A stretch of 64,000 bases of DNA from CALLVY01 sp937899855 (GTDB lineage Bacteria > Bacteroidota > Bacteroidia > Chitinophagales > Saprospiraceae), in the NCBI GenBank assembly GCA_039820405.1, contig JBCBQC010000022.1:6268-70267 (forward strand), in the 5' to 3' direction. Below, piece by piece: positions 54,062 through 63,016 of this stretch. The notes under the pieces were generated by a model. It was not told the origin of the DNA. It worked only from the letters and a program-made list of their open reading frames with translations, and ran no database searches. Position numbers and translations under genes: made by a program. The stretch's first letter is position 1, and each line of letters begins with the position of its first letter.

Positions 54062-56311
54062 ATGAAAAAAATATTCCCCCGTTTATTTAAGGTCCTGGGC
54101 CTTCTGCTCCTATTCCTCGCGGTCGTACTGGGCGTGGTGGCCTACCGCAGCATCAATTATCCCACCTATTCCCTGCGAGTGGACCCCCAACATTTTCCCG
54201 AGGTCCAGACCGCCGCGGACCTCGACGCCCTCGCCAAACGCTTGTTGGCCGAGATGAGCTTCGAAGAAAAGGTCGATCAGATGTACGGCGAAAAGTTTTT
54301 CCAGGCCCCCAAGTTCCTACTCAACGTCCTGGCGCGCAAGCGTTTTCCCCACGTTTATGTCGGTGGCAACGAACGCCTGCACCTGCCCCCTTGGGTCCTC
54401 TCGGACGGTCCTCGTGGAGCACGGGTACTCAAAGCCGGTGTCAATAGCGTCACCACCTTCCCCGTAGCGATGGCCCGGGGCGCCAGCTGGGACCCCGATC
54501 TGGAGCGGCAGATCAATGAAGCCATCGCCATCGAGATGCGCGCCAACGAAACCAATTACGCGGCGACGCCCTGTATCAACCTGCTCCGGCATCCAGCCTG
54601 GGGTCGGGCCCAAGAAACCTACGGGGAAGATCCCTGGCTACTGGGAGAGCTGGGCTTGGCCGCCGTACGGGGGCTGGAAAAGCATCGGGTGATGGCCTGT
54701 CCCAAGCACTTTGCGCTCAATAGCCTGGAAAATTCCCGTTTTGTCGTCGACGTCAAAGCGGACGAACGCACCCTCCGTGAGGTGTACCTGCCCCACTTTA
54801 AAAAGGTTATCCAGCAGGGCAAGCCCGCCTCCCTCATGAGCGCCTACAATAAGGTAAACGGAGCCTACTGCGGCGAAAACGAATACCTCCTCGAACAGAT
54901 TCTGCGTCGGGAGTGGGGCTTTGAAGGTTTCGTCAGCTCGGATTGGGTGGCGGGTACCCACGATGGAGTGGCCAGCGTCCGGGCGGGTTTGGATGTCGAA
55001 ATGCCCTGGCAACAAGCCTATACCTACGATGCCCTCCAACGGGGGCTGGACGATGGTGCGATCACCGAGGCGCAGCTTGATCGACTGGTCCTGCGCAGTC
55101 TCCAAACGCGACTGCCCTACGCCTTCGCCGAGGATATCCAGTCCTACGACGAGACTCAACTCAAAAAGCCCGCCCATGTCGAGCTCGCTCGTCGGGCGGC
55201 GGAGGAAAGTATGGTTTTGCTCAAAAATGAATCCGTCCTGCCCTTTTCCGCTGAGTCGGGCAAAACCATTGCCGTCATTGGTGCCCTGGCCGACTTGGAG
55301 AATACCGGCGATCACGGCAGTAGCGATGCCACCGCTCCTTACGTCGTGACGCCCTACGAAGGTTTGCGGCAGTACCATGCGGAGCGCGGCAACGAGGTAC
55401 TGCTCGATACGGGTTCCGACTTGGCGGCCGCCCAGCGTTTGGCGAAGCGGGCCGATCAGGTGGTCGTCGTGGTGGGGTATACTTTTGAGGAAGAAGGGGA
55501 GTACATCCAGTTTGATCAGGAAGCCATCCGGGCCTCGGCCGAGGCGGGGCGGCTGGTGGGCAGTAAGGGTACCGGGGGCGATCGGATTCGACTCCAACTA
55601 CTGGAGCGCGATGAAGAATTGATCCGTGGCCTAGCCCCCCTCAACGAGCAACTCGTAGTCGTTTACGTCGGTGGCAGCGCCATTGACCTGTCGGGCTGGG
55701 TGGCGGAAGTACCGGCAGTTCTATTCGCCTGGTACGCGGGTATGGAAGGGGGCAATGCCCTGGCGAGAATCCTCTACGGAGCGGTCAATCCCAGTGGCAA
55801 ACTGCCCTTTAGCATCGCCCGTGATCCGGCGCACTATCCTCCCTTTCAAGCCTACACCACCTCGATCGACTATGGCTACTACCACGGGTATACCCTCCTG
55901 GACAAAAAGGGACTCGAAGCGGCTTATCCCTTCGGTTTTGGCAAGAGCTACACGACTTTTTCGCTCGCCGAGGCAGTACTGACTCCCGAAGAGCACCAAC
56001 TCGGTATTCGGGTGCTGGTTCGCAATGATGGGGCCCGAGCGGGGGCGGAGGTGGTCCAGGCCTACGTCGGTTTTCCCGGGTCCGCGGTCGATCGTCCGGT
56101 AAAGCTGTTGCGGGCCTTCGAAAAGGTAGCGCTGGCGGCGGGAGCGCAACGGGAGCTACAACTGTACATTCCTTACGAGGACCTGACTTGGTACAACCCG
56201 GAGCGCGGGGCCTGGGAGCTGGAGGAGTTGGACTACGAATTGTACCTGGGGACCAGTTCCGCCCGGGAGGATCTCCAATTGTTTAACTTTCGACTGCCCA
56301 TTCCCGAGTAA
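54062..56311 (+). CDS. bglX: Glycoside hydrolase family 3 beta-glucosidase
   Basis: A 749-residue protein started at ATG 54062 (TTG/ATG options upstream at 54008 are not needed). A membrane-spanning N-terminus (about 8-30) precedes the GH3 TIM-barrel (about 50-370), with the nucleophile in GFVSSDWVAGTHDG (about Asp294) and KHFALNSLEN. The C-terminal alpha/beta sandwich (about 390-600, SMVLLKNESVLPF) and a fibronectin-III-like domain (about 660-749) follow. It hydrolyses terminal beta-linked glucose (or xylose); the anchor suggests it works at the periplasmic face. Symbol by family only. Confidence 0.85.
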   Translation: MKKIFPRLFKVLGLLLLFLAVVLGVVAYRSINYPTYSLRVDPQHFPEVQTAADLDALAKRLLAEMSFEEKVDQMYGEKFFQAPKFLLNVLARKRFPHVYVGGNERLHLPPWVLSDGPRGARVLKAGVNSVTTFPVAMARGASWDPDLERQINEAIAIEMRANETNYAATPCINLLRHPAWGRAQETYGEDPWLLGELGLAAVRGLEKHRVMACPKHFALNSLENSRFVVDVKADERTLREVYLPHFKKVIQQGKPASLMSAYNKVNGAYCGENEYLLEQILRREWGFEGFVSSDWVAGTHDGVASVRAGLDVEMPWQQAYTYDALQRGLDDGAITEAQLDRLVLRSLQTRLPYAFAEDIQSYDETQLKKPAHVELARRAAEESMVLLKNESVLPFSAESGKTIAVIGALADLENTGDHGSSDATAPYVVTPYEGLRQYHAERGNEVLLDTGSDLAAAQRLAKRADQVVVVVGYTFEEEGEYIQFDQEAIRASAEAGRLVGSKGTGGDRIRLQLLERDEELIRGLAPLNEQLVVVYVGGSAIDLSGWVAEVPAVLFAWYAGMEGGNALARILYGAVNPSGKLPFSIARDPAHYPPFQAYTTSIDYGYYHGYTLLDKKGLEAAYPFGFGKSYTTFSLAEAVLTPEEHQLGIRVLVRNDGARAGAEVVQAYVGFPGSAVDRPVKLLRAFEKVALAAGAQRELQLYIPYEDLTWYNPERGAWELEELDYELYLGTSSAREDLQLFNFRLPIPE

Positions 56312-56353
56312 GCCCCCGCCACTAGCGCACAACAAACCAAGCAGATTTAAACC

Positions 56354-57220
56354 ATGGCAAAAACACGCTTGAAGCACCATACCCCCAGCTACGCCGATGC
56401 GATCGGAAATTTTGGCTTGGCCTATCACCTCGAAATGGTCAAGGATCGCGAACGGGTGGGGCAGATCAAAAAGGCCCTGGACCGCGTCCTGACGGAGGAT
56501 GGCCTGCACTGTGAATTGGGCGCTGGCACCGGCCTCTTTGCGATCTACGCTGCGCAGCGTTGTCGGCGGGTCGTGGCGGTGGAGCGGGATCCCCAGTTGG
56601 CCCGGATCGCCCGGGAAAATATTGCGGCCGCCGGGCTCTCCGATCGGGTTGAAGTTCTGGAGTTGGATGCGCTGGATTATTTTCCGACGGAAAAATTTGA
56701 CAGCCTCTTGGTGGAGATGATGTCCATCTGGTGTATCAACGAGCCCCAGGTCGAGGTCATGGCGCACGCTCGGCAGCATTTGCTGCACCCGCAAGGACGG
56801 CTCGTTCCCAGCGAGATCATCAATCTGGTGGAGTTGGGACATTACGATTACCGGGTCGAAGGCATCACCTGTCGGGCTTCGATTCCGCAGTTCACTGGTG
56901 TACTGGCTCCCCGTATCCACAGCGGCAGCCAGGTTTTTCAACGACTGGATTTTCAGCAGGTCGTCGCCTGGTCAGGAGAAAAGGAAATTGAGGTGGAATG
57001 CCTACTGAGTGGCCCCGTCAATTGCGCGCGCCTGAGTAGCTTGGTACAGTTGACCGAAGGAGTGGTTTTTTATTCTACCGATAGTCTGATGCCGCCTACC
57101 ATCGTTCCCCTAGCCGAGGAATGTTACCTGGCCGCTGGGGAGCGCGTTTATTTTGGCGCTGCTTTCAATTGGCGCAGCAACCTGGATGATAGTCGCTTTT
57201 GGATCAGGAAGAAAAGTTGA
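56354..57220 (+). CDS. PRMT-like SAM-dependent methyltransferase
   Basis: A 288-residue class I methyltransferase. Motif I is CELGAGTGLFAIYAA (53-67), with the acidic residue after strand 2 in VVAVERDP (Glu77). VEMMSIWCINEPQV carries Glu121 and Glu130, nine residues apart, as in the double-E loop of protein arginine methyltransferases (SEWMGYCLFYESML in PRMT1). A beta-sandwich C-terminal half follows. The protein is encoded 42 bp behind the GH3 gene and overlaps hutI by 17 bp (convergent). The substrate is unknown; arginine or another guanidino/amine group is possible. Confidence 0.75.
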   Translation: MAKTRLKHHTPSYADAIGNFGLAYHLEMVKDRERVGQIKKALDRVLTEDGLHCELGAGTGLFAIYAAQRCRRVVAVERDPQLARIARENIAAAGLSDRVEVLELDALDYFPTEKFDSLLVEMMSIWCINEPQVEVMAHARQHLLHPQGRLVPSEIINLVELGHYDYRVEGITCRASIPQFTGVLAPRIHSGSQVFQRLDFQQVVAWSGEKEIEVECLLSGPVNCARLSSLVQLTEGVVFYSTDSLMPPTIVPLAEECYLAAGERVYFGAAFNWRSNLDDSRFWIRKKS

Positions 57221-58457
57221 CTTCCCGTCCGCGTTTCCACACGCGAGCTGCTTGCATACTGCCCTGGTGGTACAGGATTTCGCGGTAATCTGCCGTGGGA
57301 AAGGCGACGATATCGGCCAAAAGGCCCTCCGACAAACGCCCCCGATCGTTCCGTCCGAGTGCGGCGGCGGCCCGGCAGGTCAGACCCGCCCATACTTCGG
57401 CGGCGCTCAACTTTTCGTAGCAACTCAGGATGGCGGCTTGGGCGAGCAATTGTCCCTGTGGCGCACTGCCCGGATTCCAGTCGCTGGCGATGGCCAGGGA
57501 GGCTCCTCGATCGAGGAGCCGCCGGGCCGGAGTAAAGGCACAACCCAAGCCGATGGAAGCCCCCGGTAGGGCCACCGGGACGACCGTCGATTGCGCCAGG
57601 GCCTCGATTTCTTTTTCCCCACTGACCTCCAAATGATCCACACTCCGCGCCCCACAAGCAATGGCTACGGCACTCCCTCCCACCGTAAATTGATCGCCGT
57701 GGACGCAGAGGTCAAAGCCCCGCTCTTTCAATGCCCGCAAGTAGGCGGTCGCGGCGGCTGGGCTAAAGGCGCTTTTTTCGATAAAAATATCAAAGCGTTG
57801 GGCCAGGGATTCCTTGCGGACCAGGGGGACGAGCGCTTCGAGCAAATGGTCGAGGTACATCGATTCCGTTCCGTCAAAATCGCGGGGTACCATGTGGGCC
57901 GCCAGACAAGTGGCCAGGACGTCACAGGGCTGGGCTTGGCCCACCGATTGGATGGCGCGGAGCATTTTACATTCCTCGTCGACACGGAGCCCGTAGCCAC
58001 TCTTGACCTCCACCGTCGTAATGCCACTGGCCAGCAGGGTTTCCAGTCGCGGTAGCAGCAGGGCTTCCAATTGGGCCTGGCTCGCTTTGCGGGTGTGCTG
58101 GACCGTACTCCAGATGCCTCCGCCCGCCGCGGCGATCTCCAGATAGCTTTTACCGTTGTTGCGGGCCGCAAAATCGCGGGCGCGACTGCCCGCAAAACAG
58201 AGGTGGGTGTGGGCATCAATCAAACCGGGTAGCGCCACCAGGGGCTCATCCAGTCGGACGACCTCCAGCTGGTCGCTGCGGTACGTACGGTAGAGTTTAT
58301 CAAAAGGGCCCACGGCTTCCAGCCGTTCCCCCTTCATCAGCAGACCACCTTCCTGGATGAGCTCCAGTTGTTCGTCGCGCCAGGCCCCCCGCAGGGGAAC
58401 CCGACTCAGGGGAAGCACTTGCCGAAAGGGGCCGAGGAGTCGGAGGGTACGTTCCAT
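57204..58457 (-). CDS. hutI: Imidazolonepropionase
   Basis: A 417-residue amidohydrolase that opens the ring of 4-imidazolone-5-propionate to N-formimino-L-glutamate, step 3 of histidine degradation. The metal-binding DAHTHLCFAGSRARDF motif is near residue 80, with later histidines in LAAHMVP and VHGDQF, and the late aspartate in ASDWNPGS. It starts 1 bp after the hutU stop, in the hutH-hutU-hutI operon. Its 3' end overlaps the convergent methyltransferase gene by 17 bp. Confidence 0.95.
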   Translation of the reverse strand: MERTLRLLGPFRQVLPLSRVPLRGAWRDEQLELIQEGGLLMKGERLEAVGPFDKLYRTYRSDQLEVVRLDEPLVALPGLIDAHTHLCFAGSRARDFAARNNGKSYLEIAAAGGGIWSTVQHTRKASQAQLEALLLPRLETLLASGITTVEVKSGYGLRVDEECKMLRAIQSVGQAQPCDVLATCLAAHMVPRDFDGTESMYLDHLLEALVPLVRKESLAQRFDIFIEKSAFSPAAATAYLRALKERGFDLCVHGDQFTVGGSAVAIACGARSVDHLEVSGEKEIEALAQSTVVPVALPGASIGLGCAFTPARRLLDRGASLAIASDWNPGSAPQGQLLAQAAILSCYEKLSAAEVWAGLTCRAAAALGRNDRGRLSEGLLADIVAFPTADYREILYHQGSMQAARVWKRGREVNFSS

Positions 58458-58458
58458 A

Positions 58459-60480
58459 TTAATCGGTAAAGAGTTGATTCAATAATTGATCGTCGACCAG
58501 ATTGGGCAGGGTTACTTGTAGTCCGGGGCTGCGCTCCATCTCCCGGCGAATGGTAAAATTGGCTTCGGGGTTGCGGGCCCAACTGCGGCGGGCCAGCCCG
58601 TTGTTGACGTCGTAGAAGAGCATGCGCTCCAGGCGTTGTTCGGCGCTTTTGCTACCATCCAGCAGCAAACCAAAACCTCCGTTGATCACCTCACCCCATC
58701 CAACCCCGCCACCATTGTGGATCGATACCCAGGTGGCGCCCCGAAAACTGTCTCCGATGACGTTGTGGATGGCCATATCGGCGGTAAACTTACTGCCGTC
58801 GTAGATGTTGCTCGTCTCGCGATAGGGCGAATCCGTACCGCTTACGTCGTGGTGATCGCGACCCAGTACGATCGGGGCACTCAGCGTCCCCGCCGCGATG
58901 GCCCGGTTAAAAGCCCGGGCGATCTTGATCCGGCCTTCGGCGTCGGCGTACAAGATCCGCGCCTGTGAGCCAACCACCAATCGGTTGGCCTTGGCCTCGC
59001 GAATCCAGCGAATGTTGTCTTCCATCTGTTGTTGGATCTCGGGGGGGGATTGGGCCTTGATGGCCTCCAGCACTTCGGCTGCGATCTGATCCGTCCGGTC
59101 CAGGTCCGCAGGATCACCCGAGGTACACACCCAGCGAAAGGGACCAAAGCCGTAATCAAAGCACATGGGCCCCAGGATGTCCTGGACGTAGGAGGGGTAG
59201 CGAAAGTCGTTTTGGTTGTCGGCCATCACGGCCGCTCCGGCGCGGGAGGCTTCTAGTAAAAAGGCGTTGCCGTAATCAAAAAAGTAGGTCCCCCGTTCGG
59301 TATGGCGATTGATGGCGGCGGCGTGGCGACGGAGGGAGTCCTGGACTTTTTCCCGAAAGGCCGCGGGATCCGTCCGCAGTAGGGCGTTGGCTTGCTCGTA
59401 ACTCAAACCGGCCGGATAGTAGCCTCCCGACCAGGGATTGTGCAGCGAGGTCTGATCCGAACCCAGCTGTACAAAGATGTTTTCCTCCGCAAACCGTTCC
59501 CACACGTCCACCACATTGCCCTGGTAAGCAATCGAAACCACCTCGCGGTCGACCTGCGCTCGGCGGACCCGGTCCACCAACTCGTCCAAATCGCTGATCA
59601 ATTCGTCTACCCAGCCCTGTTCGTGGCGCTTCTGTGAAGCTTGCTGGTTGACCTCGGCACAAATCGTGATACAGCCCGCGATATTGCCCGCCTTGGGTTG
59701 GGCCCCACTCATGCCGCCCAGTCCCGCCGTCAGAAAAATTTTGCCCGCCGGGCTATCTCCCGGGGCCAACGTCTTGCGGAAGGCATTCATCACGGTGATG
59801 GCGGTCCCGTGGACGATGCCCTGGGGGCCGATGTACATGTAGGAACCCGCCGTCATCTGTCCGTACTGCGTCACCCCCAGGGCGTTGAAGCGCTCCCAGT
59901 CGTCGGGGCGCGAGTAATTGGGAATCATCATGCCGTTGGTGACCACCACGCGGGGGGCTTCCGGGCTGGAGGGGAATAGTCCCATCGGATGACCCGAGTA
60001 GAGGTGGAGGGTCTGTTGGTCCGTCATTTCGGAGAGGTAGCGCATGGTGAGTAAGTATTGCGCCCAGTTTTGGAAAACGGCGCCATTGCCGCCGTAGGTG
60101 ATCAGTTCAAGGGGGTGTTGGGCAACGGCGGGGTCGAGGTTGTTCTGAATCATCAGCATGATGGCGGCCGCCGCCGGACAACGCGCCGGATAGGCGGCGA
60201 TGGGACGGGCGTGCATGGGGTAGCTGGGGCGAAAGCGGTACATGTAAATGCGACCGTAGGTCTCCAGCTCCGCCGCAAACTCCGGGGCCAGGGTGGGATG
60301 CCAATCGCTGGGAAAATAGCGTAAGGCATTCTTTATTGCCAATATTTTTTCTTCCTCAGTTAGAATTTTCTTGCGTTGAGGAGCTCGATTAAAACCATTT
60401 GGAATAGGACGGGCAGCGGGCAGCGTCGCGGGAATACCCGTTTGGATGGCCGCGCTAAATTGCGTATCGGTTGGAATCAT
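58459..60480 (-). CDS. hutU: Urocanate hydratase
   Basis: A 673-residue protein, step 2 of histidine degradation (urocanate to imidazolone propionate, NAD+-dependent). Urocanase motifs seen: ELITYGGNGAVFQNWAQY near residue 125, TAGSYMYIGPQGIVHGT, LTAGLGGMSGAQPKA with a NAD-binding glycine-rich loop, and GVGWGEVINGGFG near the C-terminus. It is longer than the classical 555-residue enzyme, as is usual in Bacteroidota. 11 bp downstream of hutH and 1 bp upstream of hutI. Confidence 0.95.
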   Translation of the reverse strand: MIPTDTQFSAAIQTGIPATLPAARPIPNGFNRAPQRKKILTEEEKILAIKNALRYFPSDWHPTLAPEFAAELETYGRIYMYRFRPSYPMHARPIAAYPARCPAAAAIMLMIQNNLDPAVAQHPLELITYGGNGAVFQNWAQYLLTMRYLSEMTDQQTLHLYSGHPMGLFPSSPEAPRVVVTNGMMIPNYSRPDDWERFNALGVTQYGQMTAGSYMYIGPQGIVHGTAITVMNAFRKTLAPGDSPAGKIFLTAGLGGMSGAQPKAGNIAGCITICAEVNQQASQKRHEQGWVDELISDLDELVDRVRRAQVDREVVSIAYQGNVVDVWERFAEENIFVQLGSDQTSLHNPWSGGYYPAGLSYEQANALLRTDPAAFREKVQDSLRRHAAAINRHTERGTYFFDYGNAFLLEASRAGAAVMADNQNDFRYPSYVQDILGPMCFDYGFGPFRWVCTSGDPADLDRTDQIAAEVLEAIKAQSPPEIQQQMEDNIRWIREAKANRLVVGSQARILYADAEGRIKIARAFNRAIAAGTLSAPIVLGRDHHDVSGTDSPYRETSNIYDGSKFTADMAIHNVIGDSFRGATWVSIHNGGGVGWGEVINGGFGLLLDGSKSAEQRLERMLFYDVNNGLARRSWARNPEANFTIRREMERSPGLQVTLPNLVDDQLLNQLFTD

Positions 60481-60491
60481 GACGAGAGATT

Positions 60492-62039
60492 TTAGTAGAC
60501 TTCAAAAGAATGGTAGTGTGCACCACGATCGCTTCGGCGACGGGGTGGGGGGGGAAGGAGGATCCGGCTTTGGATGAGGGCCCGGGCCTTCTGGATATCT
60601 TCGGCAAAGATGCGATCTTTTTCGGCGAAGGGGATGGCCGCGCGAATTTGCCGGTGGGCTTTTTCCAGTAGGCGGGAAGTTTTGAGCGGGCGTTGGAAGT
60701 CCAGGGCTTGAGCGGCGCAGAGGAGCTCGATGGCCAAGATGTGTAGGACATTGCGACAGACCCGTAGGGCTTTGCGGCCGCCGATGGAGCCCATACTGAC
60801 GTGGTCTTCCTGCCCCAGTGAGGTGGGGATGCTATCCGCGCTGGCGGGAAAACAGAGGCCCTTGTTTTCGCTGGCGAGGGCTGCGGCGGTGTACTGTAGG
60901 AGCATAAAACCGGAGTGGACGCCCGTGTTACGCAGGAGGAGTTTGGGCACCTCCTCGGTGCGGCCTTCCAGAGAGAGGTAGGCCCGCCGATCGGAGATGT
61001 TTCCAATTTCGGAGGCGCCCAAACAAGCGTAATCGAGGGGTAGGGCAAGGGGTTGGCCGTGGAAATTGCCTCCGCTGATGGTCAGTCCCTGGTCAAAGAC
61101 CACGGGATTATCGGTGACGGAGTTGATTTCAATTGCGACGGCATTTTTGAGCTGGAGCCAGGCTTGTCGAGAGGCGCCGTGTACCTGAGGAACACAGCGC
61201 AGGGAATAGGGGTCTTGTACTTTTTGACAATTTTCGTGCGCCTTCATGATTTGGGATTGACCTAGGAGGCGGCGGACGTTTTGGGCAACGTGTTGGTTGC
61301 CGGGGTAGGGGCGGGTATGGTGAAGCCGTTCGTCGAAGGGGGCGGCGGAACCCCGGAGGCCCTCGATCATGAGTGCGGCATTGAGATCGGCGTGGGCCAG
61401 GCAGTTGTACATTTCGTCGACCACCAAAATGGCGTGGGCGGCGATAAATTGGGTCCCGTTGATGAGGGCCAGTCCGGCTTTGGGGCCGAGCTGGAGGGGA
61501 GGCAGTTGAAATTGCTGCAAGACCTGGGCGGTGGGCAGTACTTGGTTCCGGTAGCGAACTTTTCCTTCGCCGATGAGGGGAAGGAAGAGGTGGGAGAGGG
61601 GAGCAAGGTCGCCGGAGGCCCCCACGGAGCCCTGTTCGGGTACGATCGGCAGTACGTCCTGCTCCAGGTGCCACAGAATGCGATCCAAGACTTCGGGAGC
61701 GATACCAGAATAGCCCTGGGCCAGGGCGTGGACCTTTAGTAGCAGCATCAGGCGAGTCAGCTCGGGACTGAGGGCTTCGCCCACGCCGACGCTGTGGCTC
61801 AGGAGGATATTGCGTTGGAGTTCGCGGGTTTGGTCGGAGCTGATGATGGTATGACAGAGGGGCCCAAAGCCGGTGTTGATGCCATACACGGCGGCTTCGC
61901 CCCGGGCGATGGTGGCGACCGTGGCGGCGGATTCGTGGATGCGACGGCGGGTGGCAGTCGTGAGCACGGCCCGTTCGGTACCGCGTGCGATGCGGAGGGC
62001 TTGTTGAATGCCGAGTTCCTCTTTTCCGTATCTGAACAT
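60492..62039 (-). CDS. hutH: Histidine ammonia-lyase
   Basis: A 515-residue protein started at ATG 62039 (the frame opens at 62102). The MIO-forming tripeptide Ala141-Ser142-Gly143 lies in GSVGASGDLAPLSH, and the family motifs YGINTGFGP (52-60), QEDHVSMGS and LLRNTGVHSGFMLLQYT-like helices are present. It deaminates histidine to urocanate. First gene of the hutHUI operon; 66 bp upstream lies a divergent LysR regulator that probably controls it. Confidence 0.95.
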   Translation of the reverse strand: MFRYGKEELGIQQALRIARGTERAVLTTATRRRIHESAATVATIARGEAAVYGINTGFGPLCHTIISSDQTRELQRNILLSHSVGVGEALSPELTRLMLLLKVHALAQGYSGIAPEVLDRILWHLEQDVLPIVPEQGSVGASGDLAPLSHLFLPLIGEGKVRYRNQVLPTAQVLQQFQLPPLQLGPKAGLALINGTQFIAAHAILVVDEMYNCLAHADLNAALMIEGLRGSAAPFDERLHHTRPYPGNQHVAQNVRRLLGQSQIMKAHENCQKVQDPYSLRCVPQVHGASRQAWLQLKNAVAIEINSVTDNPVVFDQGLTISGGNFHGQPLALPLDYACLGASEIGNISDRRAYLSLEGRTEEVPKLLLRNTGVHSGFMLLQYTAAALASENKGLCFPASADSIPTSLGQEDHVSMGSIGGRKALRVCRNVLHILAIELLCAAQALDFQRPLKTSRLLEKAHRQIRAAIPFAEKDRIFAEDIQKARALIQSRILLPPPPRRRSDRGAHYHSFEVY

Positions 62040-62105
62040 GCGATGACTGGTTTGTTCCAAAATATGACTACATTTGATACGTAACAAGACCATTTTAAGC
62101 ACCTA

Positions 62106-63002
62106 ATGATAACTCCTGGTAATCAAATCGAATTTCGACACTTTCAATACTTTCTGGCGGTGGCGGAGGAGCTGCATTTTCGCCGCGCGGCGGAGCGTTT
62201 GTACATTTCCCAACCCGGTTTGAGTCGACAGATTCGGCAGATGGAGGAGCGATTGGGGGTACAATTATTTGAGCGGCACAATCGGCGGGTGGTGTTGACT
62301 CCGGCGGGGGCCTACCTCAAGGGGGAGATGGAGGCCCTTCTGGAGAACGTTGAGCGCATCGTGGAGCATGCGCGTTTGATCGATCGGGGAATGAAGGGGA
62401 CGGTGCGGATTGGCTACGTGGGTTCGGCGATGCAGCAGGTCATCCCGGAGCTCTTGCTGCGTTTTCGCGACAGCTATCCGCAGATTCAGTTTTCGCTCAA
62501 GGAGTTGGACAATTATCCGCAACTAGAAGATTTACTTTTGCAAAAGCTGGACGTGGGTTTTGTCCGGCTCAACGAGGTGCCGGAGGGTTTACAGTTGCGC
62601 AGGGTATACGAAGAGACCTTTTCGATTGTGCTGCCGCTGGATCACCCCCTCGGAGCGGCCCAATTCGAGGATTTGGCCCAGCTGCGGGAGGAGCCCTTTA
62701 TTTTTTTCGAGCGCAGCTACAGCCCCACTTATTACGGACGGGTCATGAGTATTTTTGAGGACAGCGGTTTTTCGCCCCGCGTTTCCCACCGCACCGTTCA
62801 CGCCAATACGATCTTCCGACTGGTTGAAAATCACTTTGGGATTTCGATCGTTCCCACCTCCCTCAAGTTGGGCTACGACCTGCGGGTAAAATTTATCGAA
62901 CTGCGCGACATCCCCCAGCGCACCAACCTGTTTATGGTTTGGAACCGCAGCAACCGCAATCCCATTCTGGATCGGCTACTGGCGCTGATGCCGGCGATTT
63001 GA
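62106..63002 (+). CDS. LysR-family transcriptional regulator, likely of the hut operon
   Basis: A 298-residue protein: N-terminal winged helix (about 8-66, with FLAVAEELHFRRAAERLYIS and QPGLSRQIRQMEERLG, the LysR signature), linker helix and a type 2 periplasmic-binding-like sensor domain (about 95-298). Divergent from hutH across a 66-bp intergenic region, the classic placement for a LysR regulator of its neighbour. The ligand is not evident; urocanate would be the natural candidate for histidine degradation. Confidence 0.9.
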   Translation: MITPGNQIEFRHFQYFLAVAEELHFRRAAERLYISQPGLSRQIRQMEERLGVQLFERHNRRVVLTPAGAYLKGEMEALLENVERIVEHARLIDRGMKGTVRIGYVGSAMQQVIPELLLRFRDSYPQIQFSLKELDNYPQLEDLLLQKLDVGFVRLNEVPEGLQLRRVYEETFSIVLPLDHPLGAAQFEDLAQLREEPFIFFERSYSPTYYGRVMSIFEDSGFSPRVSHRTVHANTIFRLVENHFGISIVPTSLKLGYDLRVKFIELRDIPQRTNLFMVWNRSNRNPILDRLLALMPAI

Positions 63003-63016
63003 GTGGCTCCTTCCGT

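Noticed and set aside
57591..62084. Plus-strand ORFs opposite hutI, hutU and hutH
   Set aside because: They are shadows of strongly recognised minus-strand enzymes.
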